Shown: piece after piece, positions 28,946-38,766 of the stretch
Numbering within the stretch: the first letter of the stretch is position 1
Layout: every line of letters begins with the position of its first letter
Assembly (NCBI RefSeq): GCF_026167525.1
Contig: NZ_CP110679.1
Coordinates: 2,777,501 to 2,841,500, forward strand
Origin: Sphingomonas sp. M1-B02
GTDB taxonomy: Bacteria; Pseudomonadota; Alphaproteobacteria; Sphingomonadales; Sphingomonadaceae
DNA: 64,000 bases
Direction of reading: 5' to 3'
Notes under the pieces: generated by a model
The model's database searches: none
Told to the model about the DNA's origin: nothing
Seen by the model: only the letters and a program-made list of their open reading frames with translations
Program-made: the position numbers and the translations under genes

Positions 28946-29208
28946 TAGAATATATCGAAATTCTCAGCACTTCCGAAGCCCGGGCGAACATCAAGGCGGT
29001 GATGGACCGCGTCGTTGCCAACCGCGCGCCGATCGGCATCTCGCGTCCAAAGGGCGAGGGGGTGGTGATGGTCTCGCAGAGCGAGTGGGATTCGATCGAG
29101 GAGACGATGTATCTGCTGGCGTCGCCCAAGAATGCTGAGCGCTTGCTGGAAGCGATCCGGGGGCTGCAGGCTGGCGGAGGCGAAGAGCACGAACTGATCG
29201 ATCCGTGA
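28939..29208 (+). CDS. yefM: YefM/Phd-family antitoxin
   Basis: About 89 residues with the conserved antitoxin core EILSTSEARANIKAVMDRVV, then ISRPKGEGVVMVSQSEW and the C-terminal toxin-binding helix ending HELIDP. It binds the TGTACA operator and neutralises the YoeB toxin encoded next. The start is unclear: relatives begin Met-Glu-Ile-Leu, but here the Met position is an ATC, so translation must use a TTG upstream (28939 or 28927), both inside the operator, or an unusual codon. No good ribosome-binding site is visible. The toxin GTG overlaps the stop (GTGA). Confidence 0.85.
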   Translation: MYIEYIEILSTSEARANIKAVMDRVVANRAPIGISRPKGEGVVMVSQSEWDSIEETMYLLASPKNAERLLEAIRGLQAGGGEEHELIDP

Positions 29209-29471
29209 AGATCGTCTTCTGGCCAACCGCCTTGGAGGATTATCTCCATTGGCAGGCCGAAGACACGCGGTTGCTGGAGCGCGTGAACGCGCTACTCAAG
29301 GAGTGCCGGCGCGATCCTTTTCGTGGGCTGGGCAAGCCGGAGCCCCTGGGCAAAAACATGTCCTGCTGGTGGTCCCGCCGGATCGATCGCGAGCACCGGC
29401 TGGTGTATCGCGTGACGGGGAGCGGCGAGGCACAGACCGTGGAAGTGGCGCAGTGCCGGTATCATTATTGA
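29205..29471 (+). CDS. yoeB: Txe/YoeB-family mRNA interferase toxin
   Basis: 88 residues, the typical YoeB size. The RelE-fold signature is complete: MKIVFWPTALEDYLHWQAED at the N-terminus, GKPEPLGKNMSCWWSRRID, the catalytic-site REHRLVYRV and the C-terminal CRYHY carrying the His-Tyr pair required for ribosome-dependent cleavage. It cuts mRNA in the ribosome when the antitoxin is lost. The GTG start overlaps the antitoxin stop by four bases, so synthesis is coupled. All expected catalytic residues appear intact, suggesting an active toxin. Confidence 0.93.
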   Translation: MKIVFWPTALEDYLHWQAEDTRLLERVNALLKECRRDPFRGLGKPEPLGKNMSCWWSRRIDREHRLVYRVTGSGEAQTVEVAQCRYHY

Positions 29472-29676
29472 GGTGGGGATTCCGTTATTTTTGGGAAAGC
29501 CGAATCTTTCGGCCAATATCCCTTTCTTCAGGTGAGCCGCGGTGGCGGGTTCCGCGCTGTAGGCCAGCGGTGAGGGAGCCTTCGATGCTCTGGTTTACCT
29601 ATTTTCGAATTCGCATGCCTCCTCCGAAATCTGCATCGCACAGCAGTTCGGCCCGCTTGTCGCCTCCGCCCCACCC

Positions 29677-30213
29677 TCACGCCCTCACCGCCTCGCGCCC
29701 ATCGGGCTCGGGCAGCGGCTCGAAGGGGGCGCAGAAGTCGCAGTCCCAGACGTCGATCATCCGCTCATGACGTTCGGCGCTCCGGCTGTGATGGGCGATC
29801 ATGCGGATGCGGGTGGGAATGATGCTCTCGCCCTTATATTCGGGGACGACTTCGAGATGGTCGATCAGATCGCGCTCGATATAGATGGCCAGCATCTCGA
29901 TCAGCTGCGCGTGCGAGAGAGCCGCTTCGGGGGTGACGTAGCCGATATTGGTGCGCCCCTTTGGGCCGCCCAGTTCGACGGGGAAGAAGTGAATCCGCAC
30001 CAATAGCCGCTTGCGGACCAGCTTGGCGGCGGCGACGCGGGTGGTGATCGTAGCATAATCGGGCGCGAGGGGTGGCGCAGGGACCTGCTGGGCGGCCGGC
30101 GTCCGCGCGGCGCTCACCAGCGGGGGCGGCGCCAGCAGCGCCAGCGCGATCGCGCCGGTCGCCAGGCACGCTGGCCGGGCGGCCCGCCGCATGGATTCGC
30201 TGCGATGTTCCAA
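29677..30213 (-). CDS. Exported protein of unknown function
   Basis: 178 residues. The N-terminal MEHRSESMRRAARPACLATG and following hydrophobic run (AIALALLAPPPLVSAA) form a signal peptide with possible starts at 30213 or Met8. The mature part has the segments DYATITTRVAAAKLVRKRLL, FFPVELGGPKGRTNIGYVTP, AIYIERDLIDHLEVVPEYKG and a C-terminal CDFC pair. No family is recognised. The 205-base stretch before it (29472-29676) holds no gene that I can support. Confidence 0.65.
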   Translation of the reverse strand: MEHRSESMRRAARPACLATGAIALALLAPPPLVSAARTPAAQQVPAPPLAPDYATITTRVAAAKLVRKRLLVRIHFFPVELGGPKGRTNIGYVTPEAALSHAQLIEMLAIYIERDLIDHLEVVPEYKGESIIPTRIRMIAHHSRSAERHERMIDVWDCDFCAPFEPLPEPDGREAVRA

Positions 30214-30366
30214 GGCCCGCTCCCCCCGATGCAGATGCCGCCGCCGAGACTATCGGCATCTGCGTCGCAATTGGAGCGAAATCTATCCGTTCTGGAAGAT
30301 ATTCCGCGCCGGATTCAGTCGGGCCCGCTGCGCCCGCTCGCAGCGGTGTCGGCGCCAGGTTTCGCC

Positions 30367-30843
30367 TCAATCGGCGCGGGCGAAGTCCATCGTCCAGTTG
30401 GTTTCCCAGCTTTGCCCGCCATCGGCCGACATCGCCTGTTCCCAGCGGGGGCTATCGGTGTGGGTGTTCAGCCAAAGGAAGCGCAGCTTGATCGGGCGGC
30501 CCTCGTGCGTGTCGTCGGCGAGGAAGGTACCGACGCCGTCTGCGAAGCCGCCGATAACGGGCACGTCGAGCCCATGGGGTGCGCGCGAATCGAGCCACCA
30601 GATCGCCCAGGCGCGCGTGGCAGGGTCAAACGAACGGACCGCGATTGCGCGATAGCTGCCGGTCGAGATGTGGAGAAGCTGGTCCTCGACATTGCCATTG
30701 CCGCCGAGGACGGGGCGCGTCTCGCTGGTGCCTTCGAACGTCTCCCAATCCCGGCAATCGGCGAGGCGTTGCTTGAGGCGGCGGTGGATGACGCGCCAGC
30801 GGCCGAACTCGAAATCGAAATCGGTGCAATGATCGGAAGACAT
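30367..30843 (-). CDS. DUF1579-like cytosolic protein
   Basis: 158 residues without signal peptide. FDFEFGRWRVIHRRLKQRLA and the repeated beta-strand motifs (LHISTGSYRAIAVRSFDPAT, WAIWWLDSRAPHGLDVPVIG, MSADGGQSWETNWTMDF) resemble DUF1579/lipocalin-like proteins that measure or bind small molecules; function unknown. Its stop falls 153 bases from the next gene downstream. It lies alone on the strand; the thiC tail remnant begins 69 bases upstream of its ATG. Confidence 0.7.
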   Translation of the reverse strand: MSSDHCTDFDFEFGRWRVIHRRLKQRLADCRDWETFEGTSETRPVLGGNGNVEDQLLHISTGSYRAIAVRSFDPATRAWAIWWLDSRAPHGLDVPVIGGFADGVGTFLADDTHEGRPIKLRFLWLNTHTDSPRWEQAMSADGGQSWETNWTMDFARAD

Positions 30844-30911
30844 GGTCGGACCCCAGGGGTTAGGCTGCTATGTTCCGCATATGTTTCGACCTTGTCAAGC
30901 CGGGGGGCGGG

Positions 30912-30976
30912 TCAGTCGTGCTCCCGACCGCCCTGGCCCATATACAACTCGCTCCCGGTCTCCTTAAACACCCGGC
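30912..30976 (-). pseudogene. Duplicate of the thiC 3' end (last 20 codons and stop)
   Basis: The minus strand reads [20 protein letters not shown] followed by TGA, matching the end of the complete thiC gene at 31374-31438 except for one residue (Gln for Ala). At DNA level the two 65-base copies differ at about 11 positions, nearly all synonymous third-base changes, and in the stop codon (TGA versus TAA). The copy lacks the rest of thiC. It lies directly beyond the 3' end of a ferredoxin-like gene, so that gene is bracketed by two thiC tails in the same orientation. Confidence 0.85.
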
Positions 30977-30981
30977 AATTC

Positions 30982-31356
30982 TCAGCGCTTTGCCGGACCG
31001 TCTTCCGGGTCTATGTGGTGCGAGAGTTTCGCCTCGCGCAGACGGCGGGCCCAGTCTGGCTGACAGTTGTGGACTCGGATGCAGTCAACCTCGCCGACCT
31101 GCATCGCCGCCATCATGCGACCAAACTCTGCATCGGTTTCGGGCTGGCGCGCGACGTAGCAATGCGAGCTTTGACCGTCCTCCTGCCAGGCCAGCAGGTC
31201 CGGCGCGACATCCTCCCAGACGCCGCAGCTGATGCAGCAGCCGTCCTCGACGTAAAATGGGCCGGGCACATTTGCCGGATGGGGCGGCAGCCGGAAGGGT
31301 TCGACGGAAGCATGAGCCCGGCGCAGGCCAATCAAGGCGAGAAGCCTGGGGAACAT
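30982..31356 (-). CDS. Ferredoxin-like protein
   Basis: 124 residues. After a short hydrophobic-basic start (MFPRLLALIGLRRAHASVEP), the segment PFYVEDGCCISCGVWEDVAP with a later SHCYV gives four Cys in the order of a single-cluster ferredoxin domain, probably one [3Fe-4S] or [4Fe-4S] cluster. The rest (GRMMAAMQVGEVDCIRVHNC) adds two more Cys. It resembles small ferredoxin-family proteins without a known partner. The gene sits between the true thiC 3' end (18 bases upstream) and a second thiC tail, on the same strand, suggesting that it was acquired there. Confidence 0.7.
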   Translation of the reverse strand: MFPRLLALIGLRRAHASVEPFRLPPHPANVPGPFYVEDGCCISCGVWEDVAPDLLAWQEDGQSSHCYVARQPETDAEFGRMMAAMQVGEVDCIRVHNCQPDWARRLREAKLSHHIDPEDGPAKR

Positions 31357-31373
31357 GCTACCGCTCTTCCTTC

Positions 31374-33404
<2,031 letters not shown>

Positions 33405-33442
33405 GGGGATTGCCGAGTCGTAGGGCATTGCGGGGGGAAGTA

Positions 33443-33931
33443 CTAGAGCAGGTATCGCATGCGGATCTTCTGGACCTGGCCCTGCGCGCCGACGGTGAAG
33501 CGCGCCGCCGTGAAGCGGGGCGGGCCGAAGCCGATGGTGGGATTGCGCGAGAAGCCGAAGCCTTCGCGCGGAATGCCCATCATCGTATCGAGCCTGGCAT
33601 TGCCGTTGGCGTCGTGGATCACCGCGACGGCATAGTCGCCCTGCGGCAGGCCTTCGAAGCGGACGCGCGGCGCGGATGCGGAGACGGTGCGCTTGATCGC
33701 GGTGTCGCCGTTGCGGCAATCGGGGAAGTCGCCGGTGTCCGACGTCAGGCAGATCTGGAGCATGCCCTTCGCCGAGCGGAGTCCGTCGACGTCGACCTCA
33801 AGGCTCGACAGCGCTACGGGCGACATCCCCGCCAGCAGCGGCAGGCACGCGGCGGCGATGCTCGCGCGTGAAATCGCCCAGCCCCTTGTCGGTGCCGCAA
33901 AGACGATCCCAGAAGCGAAAATAAAGGCCAA
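33443..33931 (-). CDS. DUF2141 exported protein
   Basis: Up to 162 residues. The DUF2141 fold is recognisable from SSLEVDVDGLRSAKGMLQIC, APRVRFEGLPQGDYAVAVIH, then DANGNARLDTMMGIPREGFG and SRNPTIGFGPPRFTAARF. Family members are exported proteins of unknown function, often beside carotenoid or fatty-acid-modifying genes. The start is uncertain: the ATG at 33931 gives an unusual double-hydrophobic N-terminus and overlaps the upstream hydroxylase gene by 134 bases, while the ATG at 33826 would remove part of the signal peptide (SIAAACLPLLAG). No canonical start lies between them. Confidence 0.75.
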   Translation of the reverse strand: MAFIFASGIVFAAPTRGWAISRASIAAACLPLLAGMSPVALSSLEVDVDGLRSAKGMLQICLTSDTGDFPDCRNGDTAIKRTVSASAPRVRFEGLPQGDYAVAVIHDANGNARLDTMMGIPREGFGFSRNPTIGFGPPRFTAARFTVGAQGQVQKIRMRYLL

Positions 33932-34580
33932 AATTGCATCCGTAGAGTTGGTGGTGCCGCTGGTGATGGCTCGCGGTGATGAGCCATGCTCCCAATGGAC
34001 CCGCGTGCATGAACCGGGGGAAAACCTCCCAGCCCATGTGATTGGTTACTCCCATAACGGTCATCACGGCGAGAACCACCCCCAACGCACCGACATGGAT
34101 CGGAATCAGGAAGACCAGCGCGGGGATGACGACCGCGCCGGTGAGCGCCTCGATGGGATGGAAGCTCATCGCCGCCCAGGCGGTGGGTGGACGGCTGGCG
34201 TGGTGGACGGCGTGGGCGATGCGGAACGGCCTGGGGCGGTGCATCCAGCGGTGCGTCCAGTAGAACCAGGTGTCGTGCGCGAAGAGATAGAGCAGCACCG
34301 ACAGCGGCAGATACCAGAGCGGCCAGGCGGCGGCGTCGGTGTAGATCTGGGTCCAGCCGCGATTCTGCCAGCCCCAGGCGACCACGCCGGCGGGGATGCC
34401 GTAGATCGCGGCGGAAGCGAGGCTCCAGCCGATCTCGCGGCGCATCTGGGCGTCGAGCCCGGTGTAGAGGCCGGGATGCTTGATCCGAGTCGCAAGCGCG
34501 AAACCGCCGCTCGCCGCCAGATAGCGAAGCCCGACGATGAGGGTCATCGCGAGCGCGGAGAGGAGGATGGCGAGCAGCAT
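33798..34580 (-). CDS. Fatty acid hydroxylase / sterol desaturase family membrane enzyme
   Basis: 260 residues with about five membrane helices. The three His boxes of the di-iron family are present: HDTWFYWTHRWMH (about residues 101-113), HAVHHAS and HHQRHH near the C-terminus. The enzyme should use oxygen to hydroxylate a membrane substrate. Its place beside crtY-crtI-crtB makes a carotenoid ring hydroxylase conceivable, but the sequence does not separate that from a lipid hydroxylase. It is preceded ten bases upstream by DUF2585 and overlaps DUF2141. The ATG at 34580 has AAGGGG upstream; the codon at 34610 falls inside DUF2585. Confidence 0.85.
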   Translation of the reverse strand: MLLAILLSALAMTLIVGLRYLAASGGFALATRIKHPGLYTGLDAQMRREIGWSLASAAIYGIPAGVVAWGWQNRGWTQIYTDAAAWPLWYLPLSVLLYLFAHDTWFYWTHRWMHRPRPFRIAHAVHHASRPPTAWAAMSFHPIEALTGAVVIPALVFLIPIHVGALGVVLAVMTVMGVTNHMGWEVFPRFMHAGPLGAWLITASHHQRHHQLYGCNFGLYFRFWDRLCGTDKGLGDFTREHRRRVPAAAGGDVARSAVEP

Positions 34581-34590
34581 CGCCGGCCCC

Positions 34591-35181
34591 TTACAACATT
34601 CCGCCCGCACCCTGCCATGTCTTGATTGCCTCGATCGGCCAGACGAGCATCAGCACGTTGAGGGTGAGATTGTCGCGGATCAGCAGCAAGGTGCCGAATT
34701 CGAAGACCAAGGCGAGCGCGATCGTGACCTTTGCGGGCAGCCGGCCTGCCAGCACAAAGCCGAACGCCATCCAGCCGATATCGGCGAGCGAATTGACGAT
34801 GCTGTCGCCCGAATAGCCAAGCGCGATCGTCGCGTCGCGATAGCGGTTGATGATGATCGGCGAGTTTTCGAGCAGCTCCCACAGCCCCTCGATCGCGACC
34901 GCGGCGGGGAGCGCCCAGCTGCGCGCGCCGCCGCGCAGGGCGAAATGCGCGGCGGCGTAGAAGAGGAAGCCGTGGATGATGTGGCTGAAACTGTACCAGT
35001 CGGCGAGATGCTGGCTGTTCTCGCTCGACTGGACCGCGCCGTGCCAGAGCTTGATCGTGCCGCAGGGGCAGATCGGCGGGCGCTGCATCGCGAGCAGGAG
35101 GAGCGCGACGAGTATGGCCAGTACGAGCGCGGCGAGGAGTGCGCGAGGTGGGATGCGGAGCGGCGGGCGTGGGCTTATCAC
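34591..35181 (-). CDS. DUF2585 (UPF0314) integral membrane protein
   Basis: 196 residues with about five membrane helices. The conserved acidic-His segment WYSFSHIIHGFLFYAAAHF and EGLWELLENSPIIINRYRD, then GYSGDSIVNSLADI, identify DUF2585, a family common in alphaproteobacteria with unknown function. The motifs His-His-Glu-Glu-Asn-Arg facing the membrane suggest an enzyme or sensor. It heads a three-gene minus-strand run (DUF2585, hydroxylase, DUF2141) and is divergent from crtY; a dispersed repeat at 35231-35315 lies between them. Confidence 0.88.
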   Translation of the reverse strand: MISPRPPLRIPPRALLAALVLAILVALLLLAMQRPPICPCGTIKLWHGAVQSSENSQHLADWYSFSHIIHGFLFYAAAHFALRGGARSWALPAAVAIEGLWELLENSPIIINRYRDATIALGYSGDSIVNSLADIGWMAFGFVLAGRLPAKVTIALALVFEFGTLLLIRDNLTLNVLMLVWPIEAIKTWQGAGGML

Positions 35182-35230
35182 GCTTCCTTGTACCGCAGGA
35201 TCGCTGCAAAGAAATTAAGTCCCCTCCCCC

Positions 35231-35315
35231 GTTCGCCCTGAGCTTGTCGAAGGGCGCTCGCCCTGCACAGGTCTGGGGCGGTTGAGAGCGGCGCTTCGAC
35301 AGGTTCAGCGCGAAC
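35231..35315. repeat. Dispersed inverted repeat (TTCGCCCTGAGCTTGTCGAA type)
   Basis: GTTCGCCCTGAGCTTGTCGA at 35231 is mirrored imperfectly by CTTCGACAGGTTCAGCGCGA ending at 35315, with about 40 bases between. This arm sequence is a widespread short repeat in sphingomonads and other GC-rich proteobacteria. It occupies most of the 200-base gap between the DUF2585 gene and crtY. Confidence 0.75.
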
Positions 35316-35382
35316 GATTTGGGTGGGTGCCGCGCACAAGGGGAGGGTTTTTGTTGGAAGCCCCCGGTCCATCGGCTAGGCG

Positions 35383-36549
35383 ATGGGCATGTCGGCACCG
35401 ATCACTTGTGACGTCGCCATCGTCGGCGGGGGGCTTGCCGGCGGACTGATCGCGCTCGCGCTCGCCGGACAGCGGCCCGGCTGCGACATCCGGCTGATCG
35501 ACGGCGGCCCGAGCATCGGCGGCAACCATCTATGGTCCTTCTTCGCAAGCGACGTGGCGCCCGCCGATCGCTGGCTGGTCGCGCCGCTGATCACGCATGG
35601 CTGGACGCGCTACGACATCGCCTTCCCCGCGCATGCCCGCACGCTGAAGGCGGCTTATTATTCGATCGAATCGAGCCGGTTCGACGCGGTGGTCCGCGCC
35701 GCCTTGCCCGAAGCTTCCGTGATGCTGGGCCGCCAGGTGGTCGAGCTGAGCCCGACCACGGTCGTCCTCGCCGATGGCGCGCGGATCGAGGCCAAGGGAG
35801 TGATCGATTGCCGCGGCCCCGCGGACCTGAACGCGCTCGAGCTCGGCTGGCAGAAATTCTATGGCCGCGAGCTGGAGCTCGCCGAGCCACACGGGGCCGA
35901 CCGGCCGGTGGTGATGGACGCGACCGTCGCCCAGCATGACGGCTATCGCTTCGTCTATTGCCTGCCCTTCGCGGCGACGCGGATGTTCGTCGAGGACACT
36001 TATTATAGCGACGGCCCCGAGCTGGATAGCGCAGTGCTGGGCACGCGGATCGACGCCTATGTCGCCGCGCGCGGCTGGCAGGTCGAACAAATCGTGCGGC
36101 AGGAGGGCGGCGTGCTGCCGGTGGTGCTGAGCGGCGATTTCGAGGCCTATTGGCGATCGGGCGGGGTCGGCGTGGCCAAGGCCGGGATGCGCGCCGGGCT
36201 GTTCCACTCGCTCACCAGCTACTCGCTGCCCGACGCGGTCCGCACCGCCGCGCTGATTGCGAAATCGGGGCTGGTGGAGGGCGCGCAGTTGCACGATTTG
36301 CTGCACGGGCATGCCCGGGCCGGCTGGCGGCGCGGGCGCTATTACCGGATGCTCACGAAGATGCTGTTCAAGGCCGCCGAGCCCGAGCAGCGCTACAAAG
36401 TGTTGGAACGCTTCTACCGGCTCGACGCAGGGCTGATCGGGCGATTTTATGCAGGACAATCGAGCATGTACGACAAGGCACGCATATTGACGGGCAAGCC
36501 GCCGGTGCCGGTGGGCCGCGCAATTCGCGCGATTGCGGGGCGGGCATGA
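35383..36549 (+). CDS. crtY: Lycopene beta-cyclase CrtY
   Basis: 388 residues. The FAD-binding Rossmann motif is VAIVGGGLAGGLIALALAG (residues ~11-29), with the family segments DGGPSIGGNHLWSFF, LPFAATRMFVEDTYYSD and the C-terminal LTKMLFKAAEPEQRYKVLER typical of bacterial CrtY. It cyclises both ends of lycopene to beta-carotene at the membrane. The ATG at 35383 or the one at 35389 may be used. Its stop overlaps the crtI start (ATGA). No crtE or a proven crtZ is in the window. Confidence 0.95.
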   Translation: MGMSAPITCDVAIVGGGLAGGLIALALAGQRPGCDIRLIDGGPSIGGNHLWSFFASDVAPADRWLVAPLITHGWTRYDIAFPAHARTLKAAYYSIESSRFDAVVRAALPEASVMLGRQVVELSPTTVVLADGARIEAKGVIDCRGPADLNALELGWQKFYGRELELAEPHGADRPVVMDATVAQHDGYRFVYCLPFAATRMFVEDTYYSDGPELDSAVLGTRIDAYVAARGWQVEQIVRQEGGVLPVVLSGDFEAYWRSGGVGVAKAGMRAGLFHSLTSYSLPDAVRTAALIAKSGLVEGAQLHDLLHGHARAGWRRGRYYRMLTKMLFKAAEPEQRYKVLERFYRLDAGLIGRFYAGQSSMYDKARILTGKPPVPVGRAIRAIAGRA

Positions 36550-38027
36550 AGCGCGTCGCGGTGATCGGCGCCGGCTTCGGCGGGCTGGCGCTGGCGATCC
36601 GACTGCAATCGGCGGGGATCGACACGACGATCCTGGAAGCGCGCGACAAGCCGGGCGGCCGGGCTTATTTTTGGGAGCGCGACGGCTTCGTCTTCGACGC
36701 GGGACCGACGGTGATCACCGCGCCCGAGGCGCTGGCCGAATTGTGGAAGCTTTCGGGGCACGACATTTCGGAGGATGTGAAGCTCCTGCCGATCTCGCCT
36801 TTCTACCGGCTTTCCTGGCCCGACGGCACGGCATTCGACTATACCAACGACGATACGGTGCTCAACGCCGAGATCGCCAAGCTCAATCCCGACGATATCG
36901 CCGGCTATCAGAAGTTCCTGAAATATTCCGAAGCCGTCTATCAGGAAGGCTATGTGAAGCTCGGCCATGTCGCCTTCCTCGACTTCAAGTCGATGATAAA
37001 GGCGGCGCCGGCGCTGATGAAGCACCAGGCCTGGCGCTCGGTCTATTCGATGGTCTCTTCCTTCGTGAAGAACGAGAAATTGCGCGAGGCGTTGAGCTTC
37101 CACACGCTGCTGGTCGGCGGCAATCCGATGGCGACGAGCAGCATCTATGCGCTGATCCACAAGCTGGAGCGCGACGGCGGGGTTTGGTTCGCCCAAGGCG
37201 GGACCAACAAGCTGGTTGCGGGGATGGTGCGCCATTTCGAGCGGCTGGGCGGGGTGCTGCGGCTGAACGATCCGGTCGCGGCGATCGACACGCTGGGCGA
37301 TCGGGTGACCGGGGTGCGCACCGAGAGCGGCTTCGCGATGGAGGTCGACGCGGTCGCGAGCAATGCCGAGGTGGTGCACAGCTATCGCCATCTGCTCAAG
37401 GATTCGCGCAGCGCGCAGCGCAAGGCGGCGCGGCTGGAGCGGATGAAATTCTCGCCGAGCCTGTTCGTGCTCCATTTCGGGTTGCGCGGGACCTTCCCCC
37501 ATATTCCGCACCATTCGATCCTGTTCGGACCGCGCTACAAGGGGCTGCTCGAGGATCTGTACGATCATGGCGTGCTGCCCGAGGATTTCTCGCTCTATCT
37601 CCACCACCCGACCGCGACCGATCCGTCGATGGCGCCCGAGGGGCATTCGACCTTCTATGTGTTGGCGCCGGTGCCGCATCTGGGCAAGTTCCCGGCCGAC
37701 TGGAGCGAGGTTGGGCCGATATTGGAGGAGCGCATCTTCGCCGAGATGGGCCGGCGGCTGATGATCCCCGACATCAAGGAGCGGGTCGTCACCAAATTCG
37801 CCTACATGCCGCCCGATTTCCAGACCGATTTGCGCTCGCATCTGGGTTCGGCGTTCAGCCTGGAGCCGCTGCTGACGCAGAGCGCCTATTTCCGCGTGCA
37901 CAATCGCGACGATGCGATCTCGAACCTCTATTTCGTGGGCGCGGGGACGCATCCGGGGGCGGGGATACCGGGGGTCGTGGGGAGCGCCAAGGCGACTGCG
38001 GCGCTGATGCTGGAGGATGCGAAGTGA
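36546..38027 (+). CDS. crtI: Phytoene desaturase CrtI
   Basis: 493 residues. N-terminal FAD motif VAVIGAGFGGLALAIRLQSA, the conserved ARDKPGGRAYFWERDGFVFD, and the C-terminal signature YFVGAGTHPGAGIPGVVGSA. It performs the four desaturations from phytoene to lycopene. The ATG at 36546 overlaps the crtY stop, so the two are coupled. After the stop, a 141-bp palindromic repeat separates it from the LOG-family gene, which could weaken or insulate downstream expression. Confidence 0.96.
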   Translation: MKRVAVIGAGFGGLALAIRLQSAGIDTTILEARDKPGGRAYFWERDGFVFDAGPTVITAPEALAELWKLSGHDISEDVKLLPISPFYRLSWPDGTAFDYTNDDTVLNAEIAKLNPDDIAGYQKFLKYSEAVYQEGYVKLGHVAFLDFKSMIKAAPALMKHQAWRSVYSMVSSFVKNEKLREALSFHTLLVGGNPMATSSIYALIHKLERDGGVWFAQGGTNKLVAGMVRHFERLGGVLRLNDPVAAIDTLGDRVTGVRTESGFAMEVDAVASNAEVVHSYRHLLKDSRSAQRKAARLERMKFSPSLFVLHFGLRGTFPHIPHHSILFGPRYKGLLEDLYDHGVLPEDFSLYLHHPTATDPSMAPEGHSTFYVLAPVPHLGKFPADWSEVGPILEERIFAEMGRRLMIPDIKERVVTKFAYMPPDFQTDLRSHLGSAFSLEPLLTQSAYFRVHNRDDAISNLYFVGAGTHPGAGIPGVVGSAKATAALMLEDAK

Positions 38028-38037
38028 AATATCTGAT

Positions 38038-38178
38038 CCTCCCCTCCCTGAAAGGGAGGGGATCAAGGGGTGGGTCCAGCGTCGGGCGGGGCTCGATGCC
38101 CCGGCCGGCGCTTTTTGTGGTCGGCGGAGCTCGCTTCGCTCGCACCCACCCCCAACCCCTCCCTTGCAGGGAGGGGAG
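38038..38178. repeat. Palindromic repeat between crtI and the LOG gene
   Basis: Outer hairpins CCCTCCCTGAAAGGGAGGG (left) and CCCTCCCTTGCAGGGAGGGG (right) bracket inner arms GGGGTGGGT and ACCCACCCC, with further stem-loops (GGGGCTCGATGCCCC, GAGCTCGCTTCGCTC). The right arm supplies a GGAGGGGAG just before the LOG ATG. It shares the outer design and central GCGTCGG block with the elements at 39663 and 60358. Confidence 0.85.
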
Positions 38179-38184
38179 TCAGGC

Positions 38185-38766
38185 ATGAAGCGTCTCGCAG
38201 TCTATTGCGGCTCCGCATCGCCTGCGGACCCCGTCTACATCGAAAGTGCGCGCAGCGTCGGGCGTGGGCTGGCCGAGCGAGGGATCGGAATCGTCTATGG
38301 CGGCGGCAGGCTGGGGCTGATGGGGGCGGTGGCCGATTCGGCGCTGGCCGCGGGGGGCGAGGTGATCGGGGTGATCCCGACCGCATTGGTCAATGCCGAG
38401 GTCGCGCATCGCAATCTGAGCGAGCTTCACGTCGTCGACACGATGCACGAGCGCAAGGCGCGCTTCACCGAGCTGGCCGACGGCTTCGTCAACCTGCCCG
38501 GCGGGACCGGCACGATGGACGAATTGTGGGAGGCGCTGAGCTGGGCGCAATTGGGCTATCACAGCGATCCGATCGGGCTGCTCAACGTCGCCGGCTATTA
38601 TGACAAGCTGGTCGAATTCTGGGCGCATATGGGGACGGTGGGCTTCGTGCGGCCGCAGCATCAGGGGCTGCTCCACGTCTCCGACGATCTCGACGTGCTG
38701 CTGACGCTGATGGCGGAGCAAGTGCCAACGGTGCCGATCATCCACATGAAGCGCGAGGATCTGTGA
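38185..38766 (+). CDS. LOG-family protein (TIGR00730), cytokinin-riboside phosphoribohydrolase type
   Basis: 193 residues. The active-site motif PGGTGTMDELWEAL (PGGxGTxxE) and N-terminal MKRLAVYCGSASPADPVYIE with GGGRLGLMGAVAD identify the family, which removes ribose-5-phosphate from nucleotides such as N6-modified AMP. The ATG at 38185 is the true start; the frame runs further upstream through the palindromic repeat, which also provides GGAGGGGAG as its ribosome-binding site. It lies between crtI and crtB, and its stop overlaps the crtB GTG, so it is coupled to carotenoid synthesis. Why is not known. Confidence 0.92.
   Translation: MKRLAVYCGSASPADPVYIESARSVGRGLAERGIGIVYGGGRLGLMGAVADSALAAGGEVIGVIPTALVNAEVAHRNLSELHVVDTMHERKARFTELADGFVNLPGGTGTMDELWEALSWAQLGYHSDPIGLLNVAGYYDKLVEFWAHMGTVGFVRPQHQGLLHVSDDLDVLLTLMAEQVPTVPIIHMKREDL

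Noticed and set aside
35231..35315. Possible terminator or regulator site of crtY
   Set aside because: The arms match a widespread dispersed repeat and lack a T run; no specific regulatory role can be supported.
36150..36545. Long open frame upstream of crtI suggesting a fused or larger crtI
   Set aside because: It lies inside crtY in another frame; the FAD motif starts right after the ATG at 36546.
38017..38184. In-frame extension of the LOG protein through the repeat at 38038
   Set aside because: The family N-terminus starts at MKRLAVYCGS, and the repeat arm gives a proper ribosome-binding site for that Met; unlike imuB and E2 there is no host protein sequence upstream.
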